Shown here: in pieces, positions 1 through 15,000 of the stretch
How positions within the stretch are numbered: position 1 is the stretch's first letter
How the letters are laid out: every line of letters begins with the position of its first letter
Origin: Candidatus Heimdallarchaeota archaeon LC_2
GTDB taxonomy: Archaea > Asgardarchaeota > Heimdallarchaeia > Heimdallarchaeales > Kariarchaeaceae
Length of the DNA: 45,382 bases
Reading direction: 5' to 3'
NCBI GenBank assembly: GCA_001940725.1
Contig: MDVR01000029.1
Span: 1-45,382 of the forward strand
The notes under the pieces: model-generated
Databases searched by the model: none
What the model was told of the DNA's origin: nothing
The model's input: the letters and a program-made list of their open reading frames with translations, nothing else
Program-made: the position numbers and the translations under genes

Positions 1-3000
1 TCACATCCCCTTGATCATGGATGATCACACCATCGAACCTATCGGTACTACCTGGATTATGTATCAACCTAAAAATAAATTCTTCAGTTAGATCATTGGT
101 TATACCACCACTAAAAACAAGTAATCGTATCAATCTATTGAACGCTTCCACTAAACCTTCACTATCAAAATTTAAGTTCCAATTCACAACCATACCCATA
201 GTATCGTAGTAAGTAAAAGTCTTACCAGCCTCAATTCTCAATGCGGTCTGGACTTCGAATGGCATTAATCTCCACAAGGCAAGCGAATTTGAAATTGAAG
301 TTTCGCCAACCTTAAGCATACCTGGTAAAGCCGAAATTTCAGTATCAGCATAAATTGCTCCCCTAAAGTTCTCCATTTCACTCGGATTTAATGAGAAGTA
401 ATCGGATAACAATCGGTCCATCGCCCCTCTCTTCTGGCCCTCTATTTGGGTAGTATCCAGTATTCCGGAATCGGGTATTTTTTCGTACAGGGTATTTGCC
501 TGCTGCCATATGTCAATAGTATGAGCCTCGAATAAATTATACATTTGGTCTTCTGTCAAGGAACTCATCTGGTCCATTCTTAATCCGATATAACCGTGGT
601 ATTCTTGACCTGCGAAAGTACTAACTCCTGGTTCCTCAAACATTCTACCATCCATCGATACTGTTGTCTTACTGTCAACTGCAGGATTTATGCTATTACC
701 TGTTGGAACCCATATTTCAACATCATATGAATTTGTTGGATTAATACTTCCATCAGGATTGTATAGAGGATGAACTATAATCGAACCAGCATTCATCGAA
801 CCCGAAAAAGAATCTACGGCATTAGCAAACGCATCTTGTGACTCAAGCGTTACACCAAGTTGTCTATCAACAATACTACCCTCAACAATTTCAATCCTCT
901 GAAAAGTTCTCACCATATGTTCATGAATTGCCACAGCCATCACCTGTTCAAAACTAGCTATAAGATTATTCGCATCTACAAAAATCAATTCTCTCTGCCA
1001 AGAACCAATCGGGAATTTAGGATTTGTTATTAAACCCAACTCCAGATCATAAAAAGTGTATGGCTCATTGAAATGCTTAATCGCAACTGCATTCAGTAGA
1101 GGAATGGCCGGTGTGTCGTCACTATTCCGAATAATTGGACTAGCTGTAATCCACTGACCTGTTGATGTAACTCCAAGATCAACTGTCATGATATCGGGAC
1201 CAAAAATTATCCCTGGAGATGGATTAATCCATGCTTTGCCAACGCCTTCTTTAGCCCAATTTCGTCCTAATCTGTCAATTAAGGATGCCCCGAAATCTCT
1301 ATAGCCGGGGACGGTGATAAGACCAATCTCAGGTGTTAAATCAAAAGTAGTTTCCGGTCTATTTGAGACTGAGTAATCCCCTTCTCTTGCCTTTCGTAAA
1401 AGGTCATAATAGAGATATTCTGCGCCTTTAGCAGCATAAACCGGATCCCAATTCATGTAGGCCCAATCATATATGATTTGATCGGAGACCATAGTACCAT
1501 ATGAGGGATCAAGTCCATATCGGGCAGTATCGGGTCCAATAAATAGACCAGAAAGTGATCTTCCGTTAGGGGTAGATAAGGGAGAATATTTAGGCCGATC
1601 AAATTTCTTCTTATAATCCCACACACCATCAGACCTTAAGAATGTATGTTCTGCGATATCCGTGTAGCCTAATCCAATCTCATGAGGTTCTGACCACGAT
1701 TTGTACTCTGTAAGTGCATTCAATCCGATTATTCCATCTGTAACCCCGTTCACATGTTTAGCTCGTGAAAAAACATCGGTTCCTTGTCCAATTAGAGGAT
1801 TACTCCACGCATTTCCGACCATTCTGAAATCATATTCAAGATACCTAACTGGGAGTTTGTGCCAATCCACAATATTAGGGTTGGACAGTTCCTCATCGGA
1901 TAGTCCCAAAAAGTAATTTTGTAACACTCTTCCGATTATTTTTTCTGTTATTATTTGAAATGCCTCGTAATCTATTGTTCTGACAGTGAATGTATCGAGA
2001 ATTATATTAACATAATTCGATGATGCAATATGGCTAGAAAGTCGCATATAAACATCTGTTAGGCTCTCTCCAGATTCAGGCGTCCAATCAACCATTGAAG
2101 AGACACTACTAAATGTTTGATCAACAGTTTCTGAATAGGCTTGCATTTCACCACCTGCTTTAAATCCAACCATATTATTTGTGAGGTCCAAGTAATCACC
2201 AATAGTCAATGTTCCTTCAACAACCTGAGTATCAGGATTTATTTTACTACCAATATACTTACCTAGAAAGTGATTTAGCACAGTATTATATAATTCAGGG
2301 TCTAAACGTAATTCCTCCAGAGTTAGTCCTGGTGCAAATAACATGTGAGAATGCTTTGCTTCTATTGCCATTGTCATTAATGAGGACATGAAAACATGTT
2401 CTAAATCAAAACTCTCTAAGTTTTGCAAAGCATCGATATGCATGTAGGCAGTACGATGATCTGTGAACAAAAGTACTTCACCATCGACTAATCGCCCTAC
2501 TGTTATCCTGGTAGCTGTAACTGGCATTTCCAAGTTTAATAATTCAATATTCTTTGTATAAATTGGTAAATTTGCAAAGAAAGATTTGGAATCAACAAAA
2601 TTAAACTCAGCAGTACCAACTGGACATGAATTCTGAGTTGTGATACCACTGTATGCACCATAACCGGGGCTATCTGTGGTTAATTCATCCACCAAGTGAA
2701 TTACTGTCTTTTGGTTAGATGATAGCCCACATAGACCTCCAAAACCATTTGCTAAACGATAACCCCGAAGTAAATCTTCATTTCTTCGCTTCAAGACGGC
2801 ACCGACGGTGTATGCAGTTCCGGCAAGATGTTCATCAAGATCTCTGTTACTAAACATAAAGTCGAGAGTACCTTTTCCTTTTCTGGCAATCCAACCCATT
2901 GCTTTTTTGAATACATTTACATCTGAATCAGCTTCAGTTCCCCAACGTTTAATGGAGGCAAGTTTGTCGCCCACAGCCATGTTAACTTTGGCAGTGAAAG

Positions 3001-6000
3001 TATACCCAGATGGAAGCAAGGTGTCAGAGGAGAAGAGACGTTCACCACTATCGTCATACATTAGATGACGCAAGGTCTCGGCTTCAACAACCTCATCTCC
3101 AGATTTCAGTAAACTATCTGAGGCCTTAATGCTATTTTCCACAGATTCTACTCCAAATAATCGCCGAGCAAGATCTGCGAGATTATCCAAGCCCCGCCGC
3201 AAAGCCGGAGAACCGGAATCAATCGCATTACCAATACCCTTATTGTAATCTCCCAACACATTTCCAATCTTCTTGAATACGTGATATAGTAAAGTGGTAA
3301 TTAGTTTCAGACCACCTGAGATTATATCTATGATTACCTTGATTACTTTCCAGATTAGTCGTGCGATACCTCCAAGAATGAACCCAACTACTCTTTTGAT
3401 TATATGTTTTTGTCCACCGTCAGCAGAATTTACAATTTTATACCCTTTGCCAGAAGTATCTGAAACAATACCATCAATTTGTGTCACACTCCTAGTAAGT
3501 TTATTACCACCTTTAGAACCAAATAAAGTAATTTCATCGAATGATTTTATTGGTCCAATCTTGGAAAATGCCTTACCGTACCCATCAGTAATAAATGCAG
3601 CAGGCTTCTTTAACTTGTCAGCCAGCCAATGTAATGGGCGAGAAATAATCGAACCTCCACCCAAAGTTGCTACTTCCTGAATAGAAATTGGTAGTAAGAA
3701 TCTAGCCAACCATCGGAAGAAAGTAGATGGTTCGAAGAATGAATCTCTGAGATCGTCTTTTAATCCAATAAGGGGATTAAACGACAATATTATTTCTAAA
3801 AATACCATCATAGCAAATTCGGATACTTGCATTCCAAATAACGTTAAAGTATTTGCATTACTCAATGAAGAGAAGACAGGAATGTAATAATCAAGATCCC
3901 AGTTGCCTTCAGCATTATAGTTTGTATCATCAACCAGAAGCTCCCAGTATCTATGATTAACAAAATTGGAAGTCGGATCATCCGCATAAATATCAGTTGT
4001 GAAAGATGGTGCATGGCTAGAGTAAGTTCCTGATCCATCCTTAAATTGGGTAAAGTTTTGATTATTGGGGAATAAGAAAGTGACTAATCGGTATAGCTGC
4101 TCACGTAAGAATTGTGATGTTTTTGAATTTGATCTATCAAGATTGACATCAACTGCCCTTGCAGATTGTATCTCTCCATTGACTGATGTGGTTGGAGTGG
4201 CCTCATGTGTACCATCTACCAATGCATCTAGTTTTATTACATATCCGTTATGTTCTAAACATCCAACTTCCCCATTATCATCGAAACAGATTGGAGTTTG
4301 CTTATTATCGATAATTCCAATTCCTGTTCCCATGATTGCAGAATATGCTAAAAGCATTACCAGATGTTTTAGATTAGCAAATAGGTGATCCCCTGCACTC
4401 CATAAACCAGGATAATCAATTCGTCCTGGGTTTGCGGATTTAAATCGCTCAGCGGGAGTTGCGCCAGTTCCTGCATTTAGACCCAATGCCATAGCAGAAC
4501 CACCTGGGGGTTCATCATAACTGTCATCTGTATCGTCGCTGAAGAATCCCTCGACCTTTTCTTTGATAAATCTACCAATAGCCTTTATTCCATCAAGTAG
4601 GAATGCAATGGCTGCCTTGACGAACTTAACGACAATTTGAACAACAGCTATAGCCGCAGCCAATACATTTACCGCTGCATTCAAGATAAATGAAGCACCA
4701 GCAACAATGAAGTCGTTGATAACGTTTGCCCATGTATGCAATTGCGCTGCCACACTATTCCAAAGAGTGTTGAATTGATTCCCTATGTTTAGAACAACTT
4801 GGGAAATAGAATCCATGAATATACTCGAAAGGTGCATTGTCCCGGATAATATCTTATCTGGCAATCTTACAATTGGATTAATTATATATGTAGTGAGTAG
4901 TTCCTGACCAACATCCAAGGCAGCATCCAATCCGGTTTTATCCAAAACGGTCTGCGATGATTCAGCAATAGCATCAACAATAGTATTTACAGCTCCACTT
5001 ACTACGCTCGCTGCTTTTTTGAACCATGCACCGAAACCATTAATTCGATAGCTATCAAGTGTATTTAATCTAGCAATCGAATCAGCACCTATTAATGGGG
5101 CCACTAAAAACTGACCTCGTTCTGTATCAATCAACTTCTCAATAACTGCACTGTCCTCAATCGATATTGCACCACCAATCATATTAACCGATGCTACAAC
5201 CGATCTAATACCAAGTTTAGTAATATATTTGGCATTATTAGTGAACTGATCAATGGTAACGGAAAATCTTTGGTCCATTAACCCAATAAATATATTATGA
5301 TTTTCTGCCGATAAGTAGACTTGACGTCTATTAGCCAAATCTTCTGGATCAAAAATAGTTACTGATAGTACATTTGAGGATCTAGAATTATCATATTCAA
5401 GCAAAATCACAGGATCAGCAAATAGAAATGCGATCTCATCAATTCTATCAACCAAATCCGTAAATTGATGCGATGAGGACAATGTTATACTTCTGACGCT
5501 CGAGACTGGAATTTCCAACTTCCATCCATTTTTGTAAGTTTGGGAAGAGATTTTATTGAATTCGACAACCACATTTGTGCTTGATCCTCTTTCGGAAAGT
5601 GGAATATTTTCAAGTGAAGAATATGAGTTTAAACCTGGTCTGTATATAGTTGGATACATTCCTCCAAATAAATCACCATTAACTCGTAATGCCAATGAGC
5701 CAGTACGTGCAAGAGATCCATTGAGGAAGCCGAGTCCTGCCCTCTGGTATAACGGAAGTGCATTCAATGAGCTTAGATCACTATCATCGTAAACCGGAAT
5801 CCCCTCAGGTGCATTAGCAATATCAGAAACACCAACTTGGACCAGAGCACTAGATTCGTGTTCAGTCCACATATCGGTAACCATAACTGTGTTAGCCAAT
5901 CCTTGTTCATTGGCATCCCAATCACTTATACCCATTAAAATTTGTGTTGTAGTGTGAACACGCAGATACGCATCGAACCAGTAGTATCTACCAGTAATTT

Positions 6001-9000
6001 TCCTTCCAGGTGTTGCATCACGGTAATTAAATGTACCACCGGCTACTGAATTCTCTCCTCCCTCCTCCATGGACTGAGTCCCATCATTTATGAATGAGAC
6101 GGATTTCCTCTTACCAAGTACTTCATGAGAGCTTGAATAAGCAGTTGGTTCATTAATGACATTCATATTATCATCTCGTCTACTGAAACTTAGTGCCACA
6201 TCAAATTCACTTTGATTTAATCCAATATAATTTAGCAATATTCCGAATCTATGGAAACCAGCGGAGGTCTTGCTTGAGTAACCGGGTAATATTAAATCTA
6301 GGCCGTTTGAAGAATTTAAGGAATTCCAACCGGAGGTTGAGATATCATCAAAGGTATCCTCAGTATTATTCAATCCGAATTCATCGAAACGACGATAAAT
6401 AGATTCATCATAACCCAAGGCCTCAATACTAGACACCCCAACTCTACCACTACGTGTGGGTGCATCAAAGTATGTTTCATAATACATTGGGAGTTGAATT
6501 GTCAAATTCAAGGAGGTTAAAAGATCTCTAGCAAAGAATATCTGGAATAACAACATAACCTGAGATCCAGGACTATACTCTGCATAGTTCGTACCATTTA
6601 TATATTGATTGCATATATTATATCCCTCTATATCGTATTCGCAAGCGGTACCATTACTTGTGGCAACATTGTATTCAAGAGCATAAGGTACTAATACATA
6701 ATTATCCCCTCTGAAATCATCTTGAGTGATTGTCCACCCCGTCGAATTTTCTTGATTGAAATAATCAAATTCAGCCGAATCGAATTCAGTTTCATTAGCC
6801 GGCAATATATTCTGGAGTATCTCTCCTTTTTGAGGGAGAACTCGCATTGCATTATTGAAGAAATATATCCCTTCACCATGCATTATCGAATTGGGTTTGA
6901 TAACGTTATTTACTCGCCACTGAATCCCAGGATCCCCTACGGTAACAGAATGTAATGTACTATTTATAGGAGAAAAAGGCGAACTTATGGAAACTGAATC
7001 ATCGAAATATGATTCATCTGTTGACATAAGCAAATCTGAATCAGCCATTAAAGTAGCTTTTACAAACCAGCTATCTTGACCATCCGGATTATGAATTATT
7101 CTTAACTTGATATTATTCCTACCCGGGTAGATTGCCAAGGTATAAGTTACCTTTCCAGTCTGTGAGGAAACAATACTTGACCGTGAGACTCCCTCAGGAA
7201 TAACATAATGATTGGATTCAATGGTGAGATAGGCGGTATACTCAAATGGAGAATAAATATAGGTTGATAAGACACTATCATAGAATTCACCCTTCTTATA
7301 ATCAAAAGTTCCTGATGAAAGGTCCAAGGTCCCATCTGTACTGCTATCTATATTTGCCCAGATAACATCAGACTGTCCATTTTGAGTGGCGGCAACCCCA
7401 TCCGCTGGAAATTGCCCAATATCAAGTTTATTGAACCACGAAGGCTTCAAGGACATAACTTCGCCGTTTGAACCAACAAATAGCCCTCTTACAGCCCTAT
7501 AATTATAATTGGTACTTGCTACCGAATTATAATCAGAAACTAATGTTTCCATGTCTAATGTAAAACCAGACCATTCATTAACACGTTGAGGAACATCGCC
7601 AATTCTATAATGACCAAGTTGTTCTTCATAGAGTACATCTGCATCAGTGTGCCATTGGGAGAATGCGTACCATATGGGTAATTGAAGTGATGTATCCCAT
7701 GAAGGTGTAATCGGGGTAGTGTCTAATTGAATTTCTATCCAAATTGTGCGATCAAACGCCCTTGGTCTTTCATCTTCATTAGCTGTCTGATCTCCATCGA
7801 TGATATCAACTAACAACCAGATGGATTGACCGGATGCTGTGGAAACTTTGTAATTAAGCGACAGAAAATTACTCGATGTAAAATAATCTTGTCCATAGGA
7901 CCACCCAGAGGCACTGTAATATTTATCCACTGCTAAATCAGGTTGGTAACGATCTTGGACTTCGCTTAGAGCATGCATCCCTGATGCCCACCCAGATGTA
8001 TCATTCAAATCAAATTCCTGCTTGCCGGATCGAAGTTTGTAAACGGATGAATCAAGCCTACTGTCATAAACCAAAGTAGGCACAGGATTTGTATCTCCTG
8101 CGAGTACATCATAAGTTATTGCAAAATTATCAAATCCAAAATTATTTATGTCCCTACTTGTGTCGTTTCCGTAGAATTGGTAGGCCATTAATACGTATCC
8201 AACATCCGCCTGCACCTCAAATTTTTGCGTATCATTCCTAATCCAATATTGTCCAGGTTTTCCCCACTGCATTCTGAATGATGACCCGTACTTCCGCACA
8301 TCTATGTGTATTGTAGCAGAAGAGAAGTAATCGGGATCACCCCACTGGTCTGTATGATATCTTGATTCATAATATCGACTACCATTTGAGTAAACATTAG
8401 TCCAAACTAAACCGGGCCTCCCCGCAACCCCCGTTGACGAATCGAGATATTCTACCATTCCAATTAGTTGGCCGGAACGATCTATCAATTGAAGCATTAA
8501 TCTACCTAATTGACCCGATGACAGACTCGGAATCTCCATGTCCATCTCAAGGACAAAATCTTGTGTCGTGGGCTCCATTAAATAGTAAACAGGAGGGGCC
8601 CAGCCAGGGTTATTCCAAGCAGAAGTACGATACCCACTTAGTTGCCCATTGGTGACATTGAGAACTTGAGTTTCATATTCCTCACCTATTGGAAGTCCGT
8701 TGAAATTCCGAATAATGAATTTTTCAGAAACTTCATTTTCCTTAAGGGATTCGGGTAAAATTCCATCATTAAAATCATGACTTATTGTTTGACCCATGCC
8801 GTTGGATGTATCTTGTAATTCTAATTTTTCAGCATTTCCGTTTTCATAACAATCTAAGTCGCAGTTTATTACTCCGTCAAATTTGATGTTATCTATTGAA
8901 TAAGAATGTATACCCTCGCCAGTTCCATATTTATCGATATTACCTCTGTCAAATTGCCCTTCACCCATCATTGCTGCAATGCCGTTAAATACCATGTGGA

Positions 9001-12000
9001 CATGAGTAACCTTATCTATAGTTTGTTGAGTATTGACATATTTTATGTAAGTTCCGTTCATTGATAAAAATTCATGGCTTATCGTGGTAACCCAAATATT
9101 GTCAATACCTAGTTCCATACTTATTGTTAAATTAGTGTGTCCAACAAAAGGCAAATTACCAAATCCCTCACATTTTGTATACCGATCGGTCGATCTGTAA
9201 CCCAAACTTAAATACGTAGCTAGACAATTATTCGGATTATTCCATTCAATCGGATCTAATCCAAATTCAACTCCCGGCGCATAAATCATTGACGTTATCC
9301 TTGATTTATCAGCGCCATAGTATTCTGGTTCATCTTGTTGGAGAAGGGGGTCCTCCTCCCCTTTTAAAAAGTCAAGCCTTGTCTGCCAATTAGCAGAAGT
9401 GTCTGTCTCATCAGTAAAGCCACGTATCCACAAGAGACCCCAGTTATTCCAGTTAGTATGATTCCAATCGATTCGTGTTGACATTGACCAAGAAGAAACA
9501 GTGTCCCCGTTGGGGATATTGAAGTCAGCTAATCCATACCAAGTCTGCTTTTCGTCATTGTACCATGTAGGAGTCGGTAAGGTACGGGTTTTTGCTCTTG
9601 TTTGTCTAGGGCCGCTTCCATCAAATTTAATATGAAATTTACCATTCCTTTCTTCGAACTGAATCACATTATAAACCGACCCTGTAGTCATGACTCCGGA
9701 GTAATCGACTATGTCCCAATCCAATCCTTCCTGTTGTGTTTGATCCCAGCCCAAGATGCCATTTGAAAATGCCTCATTGCTTAATGAAGTTTCAGATGAA
9801 TAAAAGTTCTGAAGCGTATAATAAGGAGGAGCATCATATGTGTAGGATTGATTATAGACATTGAGTACATGAATCCCCCTTAACAACCCGTGAGTAGTTG
9901 CAGAAGATCCGCCCTCATGCCAAATTCCGTAACCAATACGCTCGATCGGATTCGATCCTATCTTCGAGATTGAATATGAATTTCCCTGATATTCCATATT
10001 TAGACTAAGATAATCGGAGACATTCGATACATAACTAATAGCAAACGCAACTTCACTGGACAAGGTTCCCCAATTATAATCAGTTATGTCAATCTCTAAC
10101 GAACTATTAAGTTGTCCATTAGAATTATAAAGATATAAACCCATTTTGGGATAACCTGTTGTATCATCCACTATACCTACTTCAAAGACTTTATTGGAAA
10201 TAGAATCATAACCTGTCAACATATATTTAGCGTCAACAGTAGAATCTTCCTCGTAGAATGCCATCTTGGTATTAATTTCTTGGGGAACCATAACTTCAAT
10301 CGATTCGATACCCATATGTCTGATTGGATTTGAACCCCAAATTTTATTTACACCAGAACTCCTCGAAGCCCCAGATCGAAGTATCCCCCCAGATATATGG
10401 ATTCCATCAATATATGCATTTTTGTAACCAGTATGTTCGATAATTGTATAGCCATTGCTCCCTGCAATGAAATAGGTAAAATCAATCTTTCCATTATTAT
10501 CCTTTGTAATAAAAATATCAATTTTTATCTGCTCATTAAAACCTGGAGCTCGTTCTTGCATTTCTGCTATTACATTGGTTCTATTATAGGTGGACCCTCT
10601 ATGATCCGAAAATACATCAAATACTAGATTTCCATCGTTATTGTCCCCTATTGTAAAACCGGTACCCCAGCGGCGATTCACATAGTCGTAACTATAGCTA
10701 CCGTATAGAGCCAAATCGCGGTATCCATCTAATTCGAAATCCCATCTTAATCCATCTTCAGGTACAGTAACTACCATCGGAATATGAATAGAATAAGAAT
10801 CAGAATACCTTTGATTAAATGCGTATGTGTACTCAGCATCATACATGTTTGAAGTGAAATAACATCCAGAGGTATACCAAGCTTCACATAAGGTTTGCCA
10901 CTCAACGTTTGATGAAGCACCCGAATCCTTAAGGGGATCAATTGTGGTATTCATCTGCATTTGTCCATCAGCCAGGATCCATTGCTCAGAATTCGATACT
11001 GGTCGAACTTCATGCCATTGACTGTTGAGTGCACTAGCTTCAAGATCATCAAATTCACCATTTGATTGTGATATTAAGTTATTGCCCAATTCTAATGGCG
11101 CTGAGGTTTCCCAACCCGTCCATCCACTTGGTGTTGATCCACCATTGTACGCTGCCTTTAACCCCTCATCATAACTAGTTGCGGTTATCTCAAGAATCTG
11201 TACATTATCAACCCACGCATCCATATTTACGATAATATCCTTGCCCTTTGATTTCTCAGCTCTGGCATAGAGTCTAAACTTAATAATTCCAGTCAAATTA
11301 GGAACGGATGCAATTTGATGTTCCCAAACCCCTGCAGTATCAGTCGATGCATCAACTTCCCAAACGATTTGATTATCCACAAACACCCGGAGAAAAGTTG
11401 TATCATAACTATTATATCCAGGAGCAGGAGTACCATCAATTGCCCGTGTTACACTGAATATTGTGCTTACATCGAATTCTATTTCAGTTACATCTGTATA
11501 AATAACATCCGGACCTGGAGTATCCCAAGTACTAATCTCATCGCTATCTGAACCACTATATGGGAAACCAGTGGTACCATGATCAACCATCAAATATCCT
11601 GAACACGAACCTTCAGAAGCATAATTACAATCTTGATTTGCAATGGTGAAATCATCTGGACCAGGCGCATGCCAAATACCAGGAACCTCAAAACTTGGGT
11701 TCTGTACAACGTTGACTGCATTTAAATTGGAATCTTTTTCAACAAAATTGAATTCGGATCCATCTCCAGAACCACCAATTAAATACTTTGAACCCCAATC
11801 AAGCCCTTCCTGTTGATTTTGATCCCAACCTAGGATACCATTCTGGAAATCATCATTAAACATCGATCCGACAAAAGTGTATCCGATCAAGGTGTCAATA
11901 TGTTCTGTTAATGCTTGCTTTAATATTGGAATACCACTTGTATTCTTATTTTTTCCTAGTATCAACCATGCTCTAATTGGAATATCATTGGCCAGAGATA

Positions 12001-15000
12001 CAGATTTTATATCAATTAAGGAAGTACTGGATACACTTATATCCATCCAATTAACAGTTACAAGACTGGCTAGTCGAAATTTGAGATAATCTCCGTTGCC
12101 AATTTTATCAATTAGTGTTATCTGGGAATTAAATGTTCCCAAGTAATCGACACTTACCTTAGAATCTGAGGATATAGGATTCACCTCAACTATTATAAAT
12201 TCAACTGAATTATATTTTGTATCGGTTCGTGATAAATTGGATGAATTTTGCAAATATGTAGGGAGGGAGGCGCTTTCAAAACCCCAACTGTTTGACCCTA
12301 CATAAATATCATCTACGTAATAAGTAAATGGTCCGCCCTCAATGGTTAGGGTAGGAATCCCAGTAAATGTGGCCAACATTGGTAATTCATATCCGCTATC
12401 AATACCAAACTTAGAATCATCTGATGTTACACTAAATGTGTTTGATGTAATATTTAGTTCAACATTAAATGACACCCAATCTCCTTTTCCTAAAGTGCCA
12501 TTAGTCTTAATGTATGAAGTACCATTATTAATCCAAACTGTACCTGTAATACCATCAACAGTATTTTTTCTGGCGATTACCAACTCAATAACAGTCGATG
12601 CGCCTTGTTCTAATTTCATATAAATTGGGTCAATACCAAATTCTCGGTACTCATTAACCTTAATATCGCCAAAATCTTCAATATATAATTGTGCACCAAA
12701 GAAATATTCAGTAGTCGTCAATTGCGAGCCAACCATTTCAATTGTTGTCGAACTCATCATTTCACCACTATACTCAGAACTTTCAGCAAGGGTATAACTA
12801 ACCCAGTTTAACCCAGATCCAGTAACAACGTTACCATCGGTCTTGCTTGAGAACCCAAAGATTGCACTGTCCACAAGCAAGTACGAGCCCGCTGATGACG
12901 TAACTTCAGGATAAAATTGAATAACATTTGAAGTGGAGAATTCTGCAAGACCATTGCCTATTATCACTGGAGTATGTTTACTATCTTTCCAGAATTTAAC
13001 TACAAATTTAGAGGTCTCCTGACTAAATTCAAAATTATATTTACTTGGGACATCACCTGAGGAAAGTTGTAATCGAAATATTTCAATTGATTGACCGCCG
13101 TATTTAGCGATTGCTATGGCGTATTTGATCCCAATGTCTGTAATAGTGCTAAGTTCAAGCCTTGCGTTTTCTGTTGCATTAACGACAATAGCCTGACCGT
13201 TAAATGCATCCAAGTAAATACTACCGAAGAAGGTATCTTGGACTTTTGTTCCCAAATTATGATTATAACGTAGCCACTGGCCATCCCTTAACCACATGTA
13301 ATCACTATTAATAACCGAATCTCCTCCTGAACTAACAATCCACTCATTTTGATTTATTGAGGCAATGCCTTCTACTACGATTGGATCAGGTAATAATTCA
13401 TGAATAGAGACACTGTGTATCCGAGTATCTGTCCCTGCTTGAACAATAAGTGTTGGCATGCTCCCTAAAGCAATTGATGTATCCCAAAGGGGATTATCAA
13501 ATATGCTCACTAGTTGGCCATCAACATATCCTGATAAGTGATAGACGCCGGCATCATAGGATTGAACTATCGTAAATTTATGAATAGAATATGAATCTAT
13601 ACCATCAATAATATCGACTGAAGATGATGAATAAACATAACTCCCATCTATTTTTTTCACATTTGCATTAAAATCAGGGGAGTCGTCTGAAAGAGACCTG
13701 TCATGTTGTAATTCGAAATAACCGAAATCACCACTAACATTCAAATGAACCCCGGTAGAATTATAGGAGAAAGATACTTCATATATTAGATTATCAATTA
13801 AGGTACCATTTGTCCAACCATCTGCAATTTGTAGCGTTCCCGCTTGTGAATCTAATGTGCCATACCCCCCACCATTTGCAATTTGATTTTCCCAATTTGT
13901 AAATTGGGAGAATTGGTCTTCGTCTCCTTGGAAAGTAGAAATGAAACCTCTGGTTTTATTATTACCAAAGTTCATTGACGTGCCTTCAAAATTAGCATAG
14001 ATATCGGTGTATGCATCGCCCCCTACTGAGGACCCAACGTCACTACTGACTATTCCGAAATTGGCAATATTTATTGCGCCGTCAGAGCCTGCTAAGATCG
14101 CTATTTCGTAAGCAGATGAATTACTAATTGATAAGAGTACTCTGTCACGAACCATTTTGTATTCATTTGATAGAATGATAAACGTCGAGAATACGCTAAA
14201 TGGTACGCTTGTTCCAGCCAATCTATATCCAAGCTGAACTTCCCGAGCGAGTCCATCATCATTTACACAAGTTGTAATACAGTCGGCCCGTCTTGCTGTA
14301 ATTTGAAAAATCTGATTTCCAGTAGGCAAATAGTTGAAATCATATGTTGCTATCAAAAATTGGTCTGTATCATAAGGATTGCTCCCTCCTACGACTTGAA
14401 TATCAATTGCCAGAATATTATCAACCCAAAAAGACATATCAATTGCATATGTAAATCTATTTGCGGGCTTCCCACCTGTTTTTTTGTCTCCATCGACAAC
14501 CAATTCAAACGTTAAGGCCCCATCTGGATTACCTGCTGCATTAAGATCAATGATTGCAGTTATCCAACCATTTGTTGCATCAGAAGCCAATTGTTCCCAA
14601 ATGAGAACACCGCCGATATATGCCCGAAAATAATTTGTCCCATCACTTAAACCGGACCAAGTAGGACATGGATTACTATCCTTATCCGTACATGTCGCAA
14701 CTGTATAGACATCAAAAGAAAGGGTATCCAAACTAAGCATGGAATCTGTTGATATAATGTCATCTGTAACAGGATCAAGATCACTGAAACCTGTAAGTAC
14801 AGCGGAATACAGACCATCAGTTTGTTTTCCTGAATCTTGTACCAAACCAGCCCATATGCTTGTATCTTCAAAACTTGGATTGCTCTGAATCTGTACGGAC
14901 GTTGATGTTTCAGAACTTTGGCGAAATGGTACGGCTTCAGATCTTAGAATGTAAGATTCTGCCAAATCATCATACTGAATACTAGTAAATTGATTTTGCC

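Noticed and set aside
3294..3680. A 128-residue plus-strand frame opposite the giant gene
   Set aside because: Antisense to the long coherent frame; no start signal or recognisable family.
14647..14871. A 74-residue minus-strand frame inside the giant gene, and similar short frames at 6691-6879 and 7147-7335
   Set aside because: They lie in a different frame from the 16-kb open frame and have the low-complexity look of shadows.
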